Part shown: piece by piece, positions 8,380 to 17,541 of the stretch
Layout of the letters: every line of letters begins with the position of its first letter
Position numbering within the stretch: the stretch's first letter is position 1
Source of the DNA: Gnetum montanum
Taxonomy: Eukaryota > Streptophyta > Gnetopsida > Gnetales > Gnetaceae
Assembly (NCBI GenBank): GCA_015680685.1
Contig: MNCI01036789.1
Coordinates: forward strand, 6,861-27,002
Direction of reading: 5' to 3'
DNA length: 20,142 nt
The notes under the pieces: generated by a model
Told to the model about the DNA's origin: nothing
The model's input: only the letters and a program-made list of their open reading frames with translations
Databases searched by the model: none
Made by a program: the position numbers and the translations under genes

Positions 8380-10660
8380 ATGAAGGTCCTTTCCTGGAAT
8401 TGCAAGGGCCAGGGTACCCCATACGAGTGACATACCCTACATTGTTTGATGCATGATGAGAAGTATGACATTGTATGCCTGAAAGAAACAAAATTTCAGC
8501 AAACGAAGACTCAGACTCTCCAGTGGTCGGGGTGGCACAGCCACCTGGCATCCAGCAGGGGGCGCACGGGCGATCTCGTGATCCTGACCAAGGCTGACTC
8601 GTGCGTCCTGGATACATTCGACTGGTGCATTACGGTGCATCTTCCTAGGCTGGACGTGTGGGTTACCAATGTGTACGGCACCCAAGGGTGGTAGGCATGT
8701 TTTCATGAGCTCTCTCGGGTTGCGGGGTTGGTTCCCCAGAAGGCCAACTAGTTGCTGATCGGCAATTTCAACCAGAGGCTCTTCTCCTGGGAAAAGACCA
8801 GTGACAATTTGGTGGAGCCCCCAGGGGAAAACGAAATGCTCACCCTATTACAGCAGTATAATCTGACTGACATGGAAATCACCGGCTGCAAGTACACCTG
8901 GAGCAACCGCAGACAAGGCGCCGCAAGGGTCCAGTCTTGAATTGACCGTGTGTGGGCCAGTGAGAAGTTGCTGAATGATTGGGATGTCCATGTTTACGAA
9001 GGTGCCTGCATGGCCTCCGATCACCGGCCCATCTTCTGCCAACTAGAGCGGGAAGAGTTCTAGCGACTGCGTACCTTCCACTTCGAGCGCACCTGGATCC
9101 GCAAGCTATGGCTTGGAAAATTGGTGCAGGACATCTAGCAGAATTACAATGCCTCAGTGGACCCGCGCGAATTTCTCAAAAATGGGTTGAAGATGTTGAA
9201 GCAGCAAATTAAAAATATCGGCCCAACAGAGAAATATAGGTTTAAAACCTGCTGAAGTCAGTTACAGGCCAAACTGTAGGCTATCCAATCGCAGCAGGAG
9301 CAGCAAGAGAGAGGGGCTGACCATACCGGGGAGGAACTCACCCTGTAGGCCGAGCTTCAACTTCTTCACCACGAGGAGGAGGAATACTGGTGCCAGCGGG
9401 CCCGTGTGCAGTGGTTGCAGGCAGGGGATCGGCACACCAAATTTTTCTTCTCAGCTGTGAAGGCACACTGCGGAGCCCAGAATGGACCGATGCAATGCCT
9501 CCTACAAGGTGAGTTACCTCCGCACGCTGGTAGCCTCCTACATTACTGGTAGCAGGTCTGGGAATGGTAGCCAACGGACCCAATTTTGGTGCCCGTGGGT
9601 AAAGTTTTAAACCTGGCCGATAATCTCCTGCTCCTGTAGCCATTCACACACCAGGAATTGCACGAGGTGCTGTAGAAAATGCCAGCAAACAAGGTGCCTG
9701 GGCCAGATGGCTGGCCCATTGAATTATTTACAAATTTTGAGGATGTTCTTGGGAAAAACCTGCTGGACGCGTTCAATCACATGTTGGCATGGCGGCAGGT
9801 CCAAAAAGAAATTAACTGCTAGCATGTGGTATTGCTGCCGAAGACGGAGAATCCCACATCCCCAGGTCATTTCCATCCCATCGGGGTTTGTAACTCTTTG
9901 CAGCAGTTATTTTCTCGTCTGCTTGTGGCTAGACTATGACTGCTCATGACGCGGCTCGTGGGGAAGCACCAGGCCGCTTTTATGAAGGGCTGTCAACTTC
10001 AGGACTACGTCCTGCTACTTCAGGAGATCCAACACTCCCTTCGGACGGTCAAACTTCTGGGCCTCTACATCAAGTTGGACATTAACAAGGACTACGATTC
10101 CTTTAGCTGGGCTTCCTTAAGGTCTGTATTGCTCGCTAAAGGATTTGACCCAGCCTTTATCAACCTCTACCTGCAGATCCAGTAGGGAGGACGGTACTCG
10201 CTAGATATTGATGGGCAATTGTGAGGCTTTCATGGGACCAGCTGCGGGCTTCGCCAAGGAGACCCACTCTCCCCACTCCTCTTCCTGATCATGATGGACC
10301 TCCTACAAACATACTGTATGGAAGAAGGGGTTCATGGGTTAAATGTGCATGGCATTCATTGTCTCACTGCCCACTTCACGGATGACACCATGATCTAACC
10401 CAGGGTCACGGTTCCACAGGCCAGGGCAATTTTGAAGGTGCTGGATCGGCTGCACCGGGAAGTGGGCCTAGTGCCCAACCCCGGGAAATTAGCTTTATTT
10501 TTCACCCACACTCATCCCTCAGTGCATAGCAAAATCATCCAAATCCTGGGGATTCTCCCGGGGGAGGCAGAAGGCAAGTATCTGGGCATTCCCATGCATA
10601 ACTAGCACAGGCAACGAACCTGGTAGATGCTCATTGTGAGAATTTAGAAACACGCAGCCC
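8380..10660 (+). pseudogene. LINE ORF2: AP-endonuclease and reverse transcriptase, broken
   Basis: ORF2 proteins nick target DNA and copy LINE RNA at the nick. The start MKVLSWNCKGQG (8380) is the usual plant ORF2 N-terminus. Endonuclease motifs are YDIVCLKETK (catalytic Glu codon 8485), LLIGNFN (8755-8775, where the family has GDFN, so the catalytic Asp is Asn), and SDHRPI (about 9014). RT motifs are PGPDGWP (about 9694), the LDINKDYDSFSW block (10075-10110), LRQGDPLSPLLF (about 10251), HFTDDTM for the usual YADD/FADD (10372-10392), and KYLGIPM (about 10579). Twenty-one in-frame stops occur between 8428 and 10653: 15 TAG, 5 TGA, 1 TAA. The copy cannot make a working protein. Confidence 0.92.
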
Positions 10661-10874
10661 ATGGACAAATAAATTCCTATCTAGCAAGGGGAAGATGGTG
10701 CTAGCATCCTCGGTGTTGGGGCCATGGCGAGGTTTGCTGCCTCGATGGCCTCCCCACCCCTCAGAGTCATCACCAAGGTTGACTAGACTATCTGCAATTT
10801 TTTTTGGTCCGGCAGTAAGGGGGGAAAAACATGCATCTCTTGGCTTGGATAAAAATTGTGTGGCCCGAGAACGT
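10661..10874 (+). pseudogene. LINE ORF2 post-RT segment, frameshifted
   Basis: After a one-base shift near 10665 the frame reads TNKFLSSKGKMVLASSV, the usual segment after the RT palm. A further one-base loss near 10720, compared with LINE copy 2, shifts it again. The segment is clearly homologous to 11068-11265 of LINE copy 2, with many substitutions between them. It ends at the poly-G run, where the family has a Gly-Gly-Leu-Gly motif. Confidence 0.8.
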
Positions 10875-10892
10875 GGGGGGGGGGGGGGGGGG
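10875..10892 (+). repeat. Poly-G run, 18 G, followed by an undetermined base
   Basis: A run of G from 10875 to 10892 is followed by N at 10893. LINE homology ends here and AT-rich DNA begins. The run sits at the GGLG-coding position of ORF2, so it probably grew from a short G stretch. The N and the loss of homology make the junction suspect. Confidence 0.9.
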
Positions 10893-11067
10893 NATGGTAT
10901 AAGATCAGAAAAATACCACTATAAGTAAAACTCTCATTTTATATTCTTAAGAAAATTGAGTTTAGAAAGAAATTTATTCAGAAATAGCTACTACTTCATT
11001 TTTTATACAGTTATGCATGCATGTTCTAGGTTCCAAACATGAATAAAGGGCAGATGTATGTTCCTGT
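10893..11067. other. AT-rich spacer between the two LINE pieces
   Basis: About 175 AT-rich bases unlike the LINE on either side. No frame or known element is recognisable. It may be old genomic flank between two insertions, an insertion, or sequence brought in by a faulty join at the poly-G run. Confidence 0.5.
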
Positions 11068-11075
11068 CCCACAAG

Positions 11076-12045
11076 GGGAAGATGGTGCTGGCATTCGTGG
11101 TGTTGGAGGCCATGGCGAGGTTTGCTACCTCGATGGCCTTCCCACCCCTGGGTGTCGCCACCAAGATCGGCCAGATTATTCACAAATTTGTGTGGTCTAG
11201 CGGCAAGGGGGGAAAGAAGATGCACCTGTTGGCTTAGACAAAAATCGCGCGGCCCCGTTACGCCAGGGGGGGGGGGGGGGGGGGGGGGGGTTGGCCTCCT
11301 CCCCTTCACACTGGAGGCGGCCCTGGGGCGTCATAGGCTCCTTCAGTGCCTGGTCACTAGCAATGAGGACCCCTCCCTCTAGGTGCAAATCCTGAGGAAG
11401 AAGTACAGCCCCTGGATGGTGGCCAACTCTGACTCCCACATTTGAAGGTAGCTCTATGCTCAGGCAAGGTCGATGGACAGCACGGAGGAGATCCACCTGC
11501 ACCCCCGTTAGCTCCTTTAGAAACTATTCCTAGCTGATCCACGCTAGATGCGACTATGGAAGGGTATCCTCCCGGAAAAAATTAAAACCTTTGGGTGGCT
11601 GATCCTCCACCAAGCCCTCCCTGTTCACGTTGCTCTGCAATCCCAGGGCATGGCAATCAATACTCAATTCCCTATGTGCAATCAGCATATAGAAACGCAA
11701 CAACACTTCGTTCTTGAATGTTAGGTAACCGCGTAGTTATGGATAACGATGAGGCTCCACTCTCCAGAATTCTCAGGAAACTCGTCGATGCTAGCAGCAC
11801 TCTAGGTCCTATGGTGGGCCAGGTATGATTGCATTTTCAAAGGTGCAGCACTCCCCCCCATGAGCATCCTTTCTAGAAAGATTCGTAAGCTTTGGTATGA
11901 AATTGCCTCTGCAATGGCTCCTCCCGCCACCTCAGAACCATCCATCCAGCAGCAGGCGCGAACATGGTGGGGTTTCGGGGAGGTCACCTTGCAAGGCGAG
12001 ACCACCCCCCACGATGTTACCCCGGAGTGGTTGGCCCTAGGATAG
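11076..12045 (+). pseudogene. LINE ORF2 C-terminal region with zf-RVT-like motif, broken
   Basis: Upstream of the poly-G run the frame reads MVLAFVVLEAMARF and then FVWSSGKGGKKMHLLA. Downstream the frame changes by one, as expected if poly-G growth was not a multiple of three. The later part (11575-11725) reads LPEKIKTFGWLILHQALP and FPMCNQHIETQQHFVLEC. This matches the reverse-transcriptase zinc-binding (zf-RVT) domain of plant LINEs, with W/F, Cys, ET, His and a final Cys kept, but with the first Cys replaced by Phe. In the frame from 11293 to 12045 there are nine TAG stops, one TGA and no TAA. Confidence 0.82.
11266..11290 (+). repeat. Poly-G run, 25 G
   Basis: Twenty-five G in a row lie at the position homologous to the 18-G run of LINE copy 1. 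The frame on the right is offset by one from that on the left. Such a run can form G-quadruplexes and is a known difficulty for sequencing, so its true length is uncertain. Confidence 0.9.
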
Positions 12046-13130
12046 ATCCCCACGGAAGAGAGGCAGGAGCGTAAAGCTGGAACCACTTACACTCTCGAGG
12101 AACAAATCCTCAACCTCCCAATGCAAGCTTTGGTTGAGAGCGCCCCCAACAATCGCAGGACCAACATCACCCAGATCATTGATGAAAATAGACACCACAG
12201 GGTGGACGGGCCAGGATAGCCCAATACTAGCAACAAATAAGTCCCATCCTCGTCTCCCGGCCGGTTGCCAACGCTGGTAGACAGGGTGCCCTGGGAGGGG
12301 TATTCTTTGAGACGATTCGGTCTCTAATCCATGTGGGGTGGGTGGCCTTCGATGGCTGGGTGTCATTGACGGGGAATTACTTGACGGGAGTGGGACCAGC
12401 AGCCCTGGCCCACGCTGTACAACTGTATAGCTTCTTTTTTTGAAATTTACATTCGCTCGACCTTTTTCAAAAAAAAAATCATTATATCATTTTAAATATT
12501 GGTGTTCTTATGGATCATAAGATAACACAATGATTCATAAAGATGTTATCAAATATCATCATGAATTGTATAAGAGAAGATGCAAATGTCACTTTACAAT
12601 TCAATGGATGAGAACAAACACTAGCTTTGTAACTATATTTTATATAGAAAGGAAACATGTGAATAAATCTAGAGAAATATGTCATGGAATATATGCTTTG
12701 AATACAAGTGAACATGTGTTACATGCTTCATGCTTATCCAAAGAGCTATGTTAAAATATTACAATAATGAGTAAGAATAAGCTATTTGATGACAAAATCT
12801 TTGAGGAGTATAATTTAGAATTGCACAAAAATTCATTCAATAGAGTCATACGAATTACTTTTAGCAGGGATGAATATTTGAAAAAAAATAAGATCTTTCT
12901 TACATATTTGAAAATGTTATTAGAAAAGAATACAAGTATCATTCTAAAGATGAGATAAGTATTCAAAATTGGATTTAAGTACATTCTAAATATGTCTTCT
13001 TTTATTAATTACCTATTAATGGTCAACCATTTGTTCTTATCATTCAATCAATATGGATGAGAGAGAAAATGTTGCAATTTTCTCACAATAGTTTGTTGGC
13101 CATGGATTCAAGATTTAACACTAATATTGA

Positions 13131-14051
13131 TGAGTGGTCATGGGTTTGACTACATTGAAGCATGCCCACTGTTAGGGACTCATCAATGCATACCCATTAA
13201 TGTGTACTTATCAATGTTGCTGCATCGAAGTACACCCATTAATGCATACTTGTCAATGCCTACCCATTGATGATTGATTTGATGAGTTGATACATACGCA
13301 TCAATAATGTCTTGTCTTGCTTATATACATGCACACACCCGCCACATTTATGGCATTCATTGTTAAGTAGCATAGTCAAATTTTTGCAGTTTGTTTCTTC
13401 CAGAATTAGGATATTTTTTAAGTGCCCACATTAAGAGTTGACAAGTGTATAAATCCTTATTTGAGCACTGATATACCTAAACACTTCAGTGTGAATAGTA
13501 ACAAAGATGATCTTTCTTAATAGACCTTGTAGCACTTGAACCTTGCATAACATTTCTTTAATGCATTTACTATTTATGAAATTTATTTTAATGCATTTAA
13601 TTATTAATTGATAGTGGATAACTAATGCACATAAGTATGACCATCTTAAGCATACATTAATGATTGGTAATCCTAGTAGCATTTATGCTTGGTAACCTAG
13701 TAGTGTTGTAATGTGTTGAGGATGTGTACAATAGATGGGAATAGATGTTTATGTTAGAATTAGTTAATCCATTAATTAGTTATCAAATTAATTAAACATT
13801 AAATTACTTTATTTTCTACACTTAGGTGAATTAAATGAAAAATATAAAAATGATACAAATCATGTGTCTTAGTTACACTTAAGCATACCATTGAACTTCA
13901 CAAGTGGAACTATGAAGACAATGATTGCATCCTTAGATTCACTATCCCAGGTAATATGTACTTAGAGAGCTAAAGTCTACGGAATTCAATTGGATCACTT
14001 AGTGAACACTAGTGATTCATATGATTGGACATAGGGACTACTTGTTGCTCA
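13131..14051 (-). mobile_element. Solo LTR (copy E), 921 bp, inserted in the MULE, minus orientation
   Basis: On the minus strand it runs from TGAGCAAC to GACCACTCA, the TG...CA ends typical of LTRs. The surrounding MULE sequence fixes both limits. Flanking bases are ATTGA (13126-13130) and TCAGA (14052-14056), a possible degraded 5-bp target duplication. Omitting the LTR plus five bases brings the MULE frame on both sides into register. A TATA box, TATATAAG on the minus strand (13320-13327), lies in the last quarter. Its tail holds short CCCATTAATG repeats (13192, 13234, 13262). No internal retrotransposon coding region is attached, so this is a solo LTR. Without this bounded copy the relatives at 3057-7700 would be hard to define. 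Confidence 0.78.
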
Positions 14052-14066
14052 TCAGATATGTATGGG

Positions 14067-14155
14067 GTAAGTAAAATATAATGTTTCAAATGTTAAATGC
14101 TTTTTTAAAGATAAATATGTAAGAATAGTAACTTATATTTCTTTTTAATGTGCAG
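14067..14155 (+). other. Spliceosomal intron of the MULE transposase gene
   Basis: The intron starts GTAAGT at 14067 and ends TTTTTAATGTGCAG at 14155. Both sides are phase 0: TAT GGG before, TAT TCA CTT TAT after. Joining them gives the expected DDE-domain continuity. Its 89-bp length and AT-richness are typical of plant introns. Confidence 0.75.
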
Positions 14156-15770
14156 TATTCACTTTATTCCATCATGGCTTTTGGTAGGCATGATAATGGA
14201 ATTCTAGTTGCATGGGTGATATCATCAAGGAATACAATGGAAGATATTCAATCTTGATTTTAAGCATTTGACTCAAAATGTCCTTCAAGCAAAGCTAGAT
14301 TATAAAGATACATATGTTTTGATAGATAATGCTCATGCAAAAATTGTAATCATAAAGTAAAACTTGATTGTTTCTCATAACTAACCTAGTTGGTGTATTT
14401 TTTAAATTTTAATCCATTGTGTCTTGTTATAGATTTTCTATCATTTGATATATTTCCTATTTTTTTATATACTAGGTCAATTTTGAATTATAAAGTATTA
14501 TAATGATTGTTCCATTTATGATGCCCATGTTATAAAATATTGAAAATAATCTTTAAAATAAATCCAATCTAAACGTTGTGAATGTTGCACTTGGTTATAT
14601 AATGCATACATGCAAAAGTGATCATGAAGTTAAAGATATATTGCATTAAATTTTTGAAGAATTCAAAGAAGAGGGAATATTTTTACAATATTTTATATGA
14701 ACATGGATTGTGAACAAAAAGTATCATAAGTATCATATTTCAACAATTTTTTACCTAACTAGTTATTATAAATCTCTTTTAAGGAAGTAATATTTTGCAA
14801 GTATGTCGACAAAAGCATATAGAACTTAACCACATGCAAATCAAGAAGTAAATAATACAATTGAAGGTATCATGCTTATTTGAAGTATAAGTTCTTATTT
14901 GACAAAGAAAGGAAACGAGGTAAAAAAAAAATAGATTGGTTTCTTTTTTATCTTTTAAAAGTTAAGCTTCGATACAAGCATGGTTAGCATTTGAAAGATA
15001 GTAGATCTTGCACTAATAAAAAAAAAAGATTTATCAAAGATTCTTGGAATAAAGCTTTAAAAATAAGCAATACTAATTGTGTTCATGATCTAATAAGTAA
15101 TATGTATTAGGTGTAAAGTCAAAATTGCCATTCTACAAATTTAATTTATTGGGTTGTAGATACAAACAATATTTCTATCTATAGTTGTCTATGGAAATCT
15201 ATTTAAAATTTAAACAAACATGTTCTAAATGTATATATGAAAATATTTGATGAGGTTAAAGCATACAATATTGCTTTCTATAGTTTTAAAGATGAGCAAG
15301 TTAATAAAAATAATCATTCACTTAAATATGAGTCGTTAAGTGATTTAAATATGTTAATTGAATATGAAAATCATTCTTCTACTTAAGTAGAGTCTTAGAA
15401 AGATGATGCATTAAAACATGCATAGAAGAATTATCAAACATTACAAGCTATGTTGCTTAATGATATGAAAGTACTTTCAAAATTTTTACAGCTTGAAGAA
15501 CAAATATTGCAATTATGTTATTCATAAGAAAATATTAGTTTTGAGTGAACTAAAGTAGTAATAGAGCTTAACAAAAGAATTAAGAGTTGTATTAGACCTA
15601 TAAAAAGAGAAAATATAGCTAAATCAATTTTAGAAGGAACTTTACAAAGTTTATAGGTAGAAATCATGAAGGATGATAGTTCTTTTTCTTTTTCATTATT
15701 AAAAAATCAAAGGAAGATATTTCCTAGATAGCTATATGCTGAAGAAAAACAAAAATAATTCTAAAGTTAT

Positions 15771-16405
15771 AAGTGAAAATGTTATAGGTTTTTCTCTTTC
15801 CTCTTTGCATTTAGAGATTATAGTTAATATTTCACTTGTCTAATTGCTACATGCATTTGCCAAAGAAAAATTTGGATCTAAATATTGATCCAAACATTGA
15901 AGATGCTTATTAAAATCATAGGTAAATTATCATCAAAAGATATGTTGATAAACTCTCTGAATTATTTTCAATTGTTTTACTTTCTATCTTAGAATAGAAT
16001 GATGTTGTTTGTTCTCATTGTCACTTATTTATACTCACTTGCACCTTGCATATTTTTGTATCTTGTATTTTCAAAAAATTGAGAAGAGGTAGTTGGACTG
16101 ATTCTTAATGTGTCTTGTTTAGGTTAATTGAGAAGATTTCTTATGTCCATAAATGTTACATTGTAGCAAGTAAAGAGTTTCATTTACATTGTGGACATTG
16201 TGGTAGGCCTGGATGGACTTGCAAATGATGAAACAAGATTTCGAAGAAACAATATCAATACAAGGAAAAACCCATGAAAAAATCCACGGTTGTAATAGCA
16301 ATAGCAGTAAGCAACGGTGATGGCAAATTTGGAAAGGATTTGGGCATGAAAGTGGCCATTGCCAATGCCGAATATCGGATTTTGCTCATAAAAGAAGTAT
16401 TCTAA
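15771..16405. other. AT-rich stretch downstream of the MULE
   Basis: It may contain the 3' noncoding end of the MULE, but I found no terminal inverted repeat. A plus-strand frame at 16274-16405 starts MKKSTVVIAIAVSNG and looks slightly like a signal peptide, but it ends early and is not supported by anything else. No known domain is visible. Confidence 0.4.
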
Positions 16406-16566
16406 AGTGGAAAATGGAATATTTCCGAAAAAGAGTGGGACACGTGTTGGACAACCCATGAGGTGGGAGGCAGCTGTACATGTTCATCTACAGTGGAAAA
16501 TGGAATATTTCCTAAAAGAACATGGAAAATGGAATATTTCCTAAAAGGAGTGGGACACGGGTTGGA
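16406..16566 (+). repeat. Direct repeats of a 30-45 bp unit
   Basis: Three copies of a unit beginning TGGAAAATGGAATATTTCC lie at 16406-16451, 16492-16520 and 16522-16566. The first and third also share GAGTGGGACACG and GTTGGA. The second is short. They sit 120-280 bases upstream of the terpene synthase exons. Confidence 0.85.
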
Positions 16567-16682
16567 TCAAACAGATATTTCTGAAGAGGTTCAGGATCGT
16601 CAAAGATTAGATAGCGGATATGCACCGACCATCACCAGGTAGAGTGTATTCTTCTTCTTCTTGTTTATCTTGTAACATGTAA

Positions 16683-17215
16683 TCAAAGATTCTTTGGCTA
16701 GCTGATTTCCATTTTCGTGTTGCTAGATCCTGGCTTGATCCCATCCTGGGGTCCGGGCATGGATATTCTCGAACTAAGGTTCTACAAAATATGCCCCCTT
16801 CTCTTGAGGTGAAAATCGCTCCTGCAGTGCGTACTTTATCTTGGCCAGAGCATGATGATAACAATGGAGCGTCTTTGGGTCATATTCATGACTTTCCTCC
16901 TAACGTCTGGAACCATGAATTGATTCAGTCACTCAACTCTCCTTTCTCGGTAAGTTTACTCTATAAGTTAGTTTTTAGCTGTACAAACTTTATTAACCAC
17001 CTTTGATGCTGCTGCTGTTTGTAGGCGCCTTCTTACCTTGTCAGTTCTGAAAATGCTGCAAAGGAGATCAAAGTTCTCTTGAAAGAAACGTTGGTGAAGT
17101 GCAATGGCCAATCCGATCTCTCTACACGCCTTTCAATTGTGAACTCCCTGGTTTGCCTCCGCATTGATCGTTATTTCAGACAGGAAATTGCAGACGCTCT
17201 TGATTACGTTAACAG
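16683..17215 (+). pseudogene. Terpene synthase N-terminal exons (conifer TPS-d type), partial gene
   Basis: Terpene synthases convert prenyl diphosphates to terpenes, in conifers for resin defence. Exon one (open from 16683 to 16949) includes HIHDFPPNVWNHELIQSLNS, the conserved start of the N-terminal helical domain. A 75-bp intron (GTAAGT at 16950, TTTGTAG ending 17024, phase 0) leads to exon two (17025-17215). That exon reads APSYLVSSENAAKEIK, then LSIVNSLVCLRIDRYFRQEI and ADALDYVNR, matching the conifer pattern APSY, then V-x-RLGIDRHF, then ALDYVY. The exon ends phase 2 at a GTGTGC donor. These exons are uninterrupted, so the fragment is fairly young. Everything after it, including the catalytic DDxxD exons, is missing, so this is a partial copy. 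The upstream exon with the transit peptide is not clear. Part of the open frame before 16791 may be intron. Confidence 0.85.
16950..17024 (+). other. Intron between terpene synthase exons
   Basis: The donor is TCG|GTAAGT and the acceptor CTGTTTGTAG|GCGCC. The splice joins the FPPNVW exon to the APSY exon in phase 0, at the place where conifer terpene synthases have an intron. Confidence 0.8.
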
Positions 17216-17245
17216 GTGTGCTTGTCTAACTTTGACTTGTTACCT

Positions 17246-17353
17246 GAAATTTCCTAAACACCTCTGTTTCTGTTTCGGATTTACTCTTTCCATTGCGGAT
17301 TCACTGCTAAACTAGTGAATCCAAAACGGAAACAGAGGTGTTTAGGAAATTTC
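17246..17353. repeat. 108-bp foldback (near-perfect palindrome), MITE-like
   Basis: The left arm (17246-17282) and right arm (17317-17353) are inverted copies, 34 of 37 positions matching. An inner perfect inverted pair, GGATTCAC (17297-17304) and GTGAATCC (17315-17322), forms an alternative hairpin. The foldback begins 30 bases after the terpene synthase exon donor and ends at the edge of the P450 fragment. No target-site duplication is obvious. Confidence 0.85.
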
Positions 17354-17357
17354 AATG

Positions 17358-17541
17358 CAGGATGGAAGCTTTCTGGGTCTGGCGGGGCTGCCAGTACCCG
17401 GAAACCTTTTGCAAATGGTGAAGGCAGACACAGCCAAGCCCAAGCAATATCTGGCAGAACTGTCCGCCATATACGGGCCCCTGATGCAGCTGTGCCCTGT
17501 CTGCAAAACCCTCATCATTGCTGAAGCTCCATTCTGCCATC
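17358..17541 (+). pseudogene. Cytochrome P450 N-terminal fragment
   Basis: Cytochromes P450 are haem mono-oxygenases, here probably of the plant A-type. The frame starting near 17355 reads GLAGLPVPGNLLQM, then KPKQYLAELSAIYGPLMQLC and KTLIIAEAP. This matches the proline-rich hinge (PPGPxGLPxxGN) and the following helix A and first sheet (L-x-x-YGPLM...V-x-SP) of the family. The membrane anchor before it and everything from the B helix on, including the haem-binding Cys motif, are absent. The frame stays open a little further but loses P450 character after 17541. It does not join in frame with the upstream terpene synthase exon through the AG at 17360: that reading stops at 17419. Confidence 0.75.

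Larger units (their letters stand above)
7686..10892 (+). mobile_element. LINE copy 1 (plant L1-like), 5'- and 3'-truncated
   Basis: A sharp rise in G and C near 7686 marks the entry. The order is: end of ORF1 (to 8178), endonuclease (8380-9050), linker, reverse transcriptase (about 9660-10650), then the start of the C-terminal region up to a poly-G run. All recognisable endonuclease and RT motifs lie in a single frame over about 2.27 kb with no frameshift, despite 21 in-frame stops. The first shift comes near 10665. The copy stops at the poly-G run. Its 3' end is not attached, and LINE copy 2 overlaps its last 200 bases in content. ORF1's N-terminal half is absent, as in a 5'-truncated insertion. 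Confidence 0.9.
11068..12478 (+). mobile_element. LINE copy 2 (3' part of ORF2 plus 3' end with A-tail)
   Basis: This piece begins at AAGGGGAAGATGGTGCT, matching 10684 of copy 1, and repeats the next 200 bases of ORF2 in diverged form. It then continues to the true 3' end: T-run, CTCGACC, and A10 at 12469-12478. It is 5'-truncated. The overlap with copy 1 and the divergence argue for a separate insertion rather than one element split in two. The 3' flank is MULE sequence, so this LINE may have inserted into the 5' part of the MULE. I could not identify a target-site duplication. Confidence 0.85.
12515..15770 (+). pseudogene. Mutator-like (MULE) transposase, decayed and interrupted
   Basis: MULE transposases cut and move DNA with a DDE nuclease. 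In order: a Cys/His-containing N-terminal region with KRRCKCHFTIQWM and ERKHVNKSREICHG (12575-12700); a helical region ending YKYHSKDEISIQNW after a frameshift (about 12930-12975); the DDE start LLAMDSRFNTN (13093-13125, Asp codon 13105); after a solo LTR and an intron, YSLYSIMAFGRHDNGILVAW (14156-14215); VLIDNAHAK (about 14316, Asp codon 14325); EEFKEEGIFLQYF (about 14657); PHANQEVNNTIEG (about 14830); IDWFLFYLLK (about 14932). A degraded SWIM finger follows, with Cys at 15186 and KHVLNV at 15216, where two of four zinc ligands appear lost. A coiled C-terminus (15420-15660) ends the protein. Stops of all three kinds and frameshifts show it is dead. Confidence 0.85.

Noticed and set aside
8380-10660. 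TAG read as glutamine (alternative genetic code) in the LINE frame
   Set aside because: TAG dominates and falls at plausible Gln sites, but TGA and TAA stops, a lost endonuclease Asp and later frameshifts also occur. The MULE nearby has all three stops. Methylation decay explains the pattern without recoding.
13180-13275. CRISPR-like array from spaced CCCATTAATG repeats
   Set aside because: The units are short, imperfect and unevenly spaced (42 and 28 bases), inside a plant LTR.
17025-17541. Terpene synthase-P450 fusion gene
   Set aside because: Splicing the terpene synthase donor to the AG at 17360 enters a frame that stops at 17419, not the P450 frame, and both parts are incomplete.
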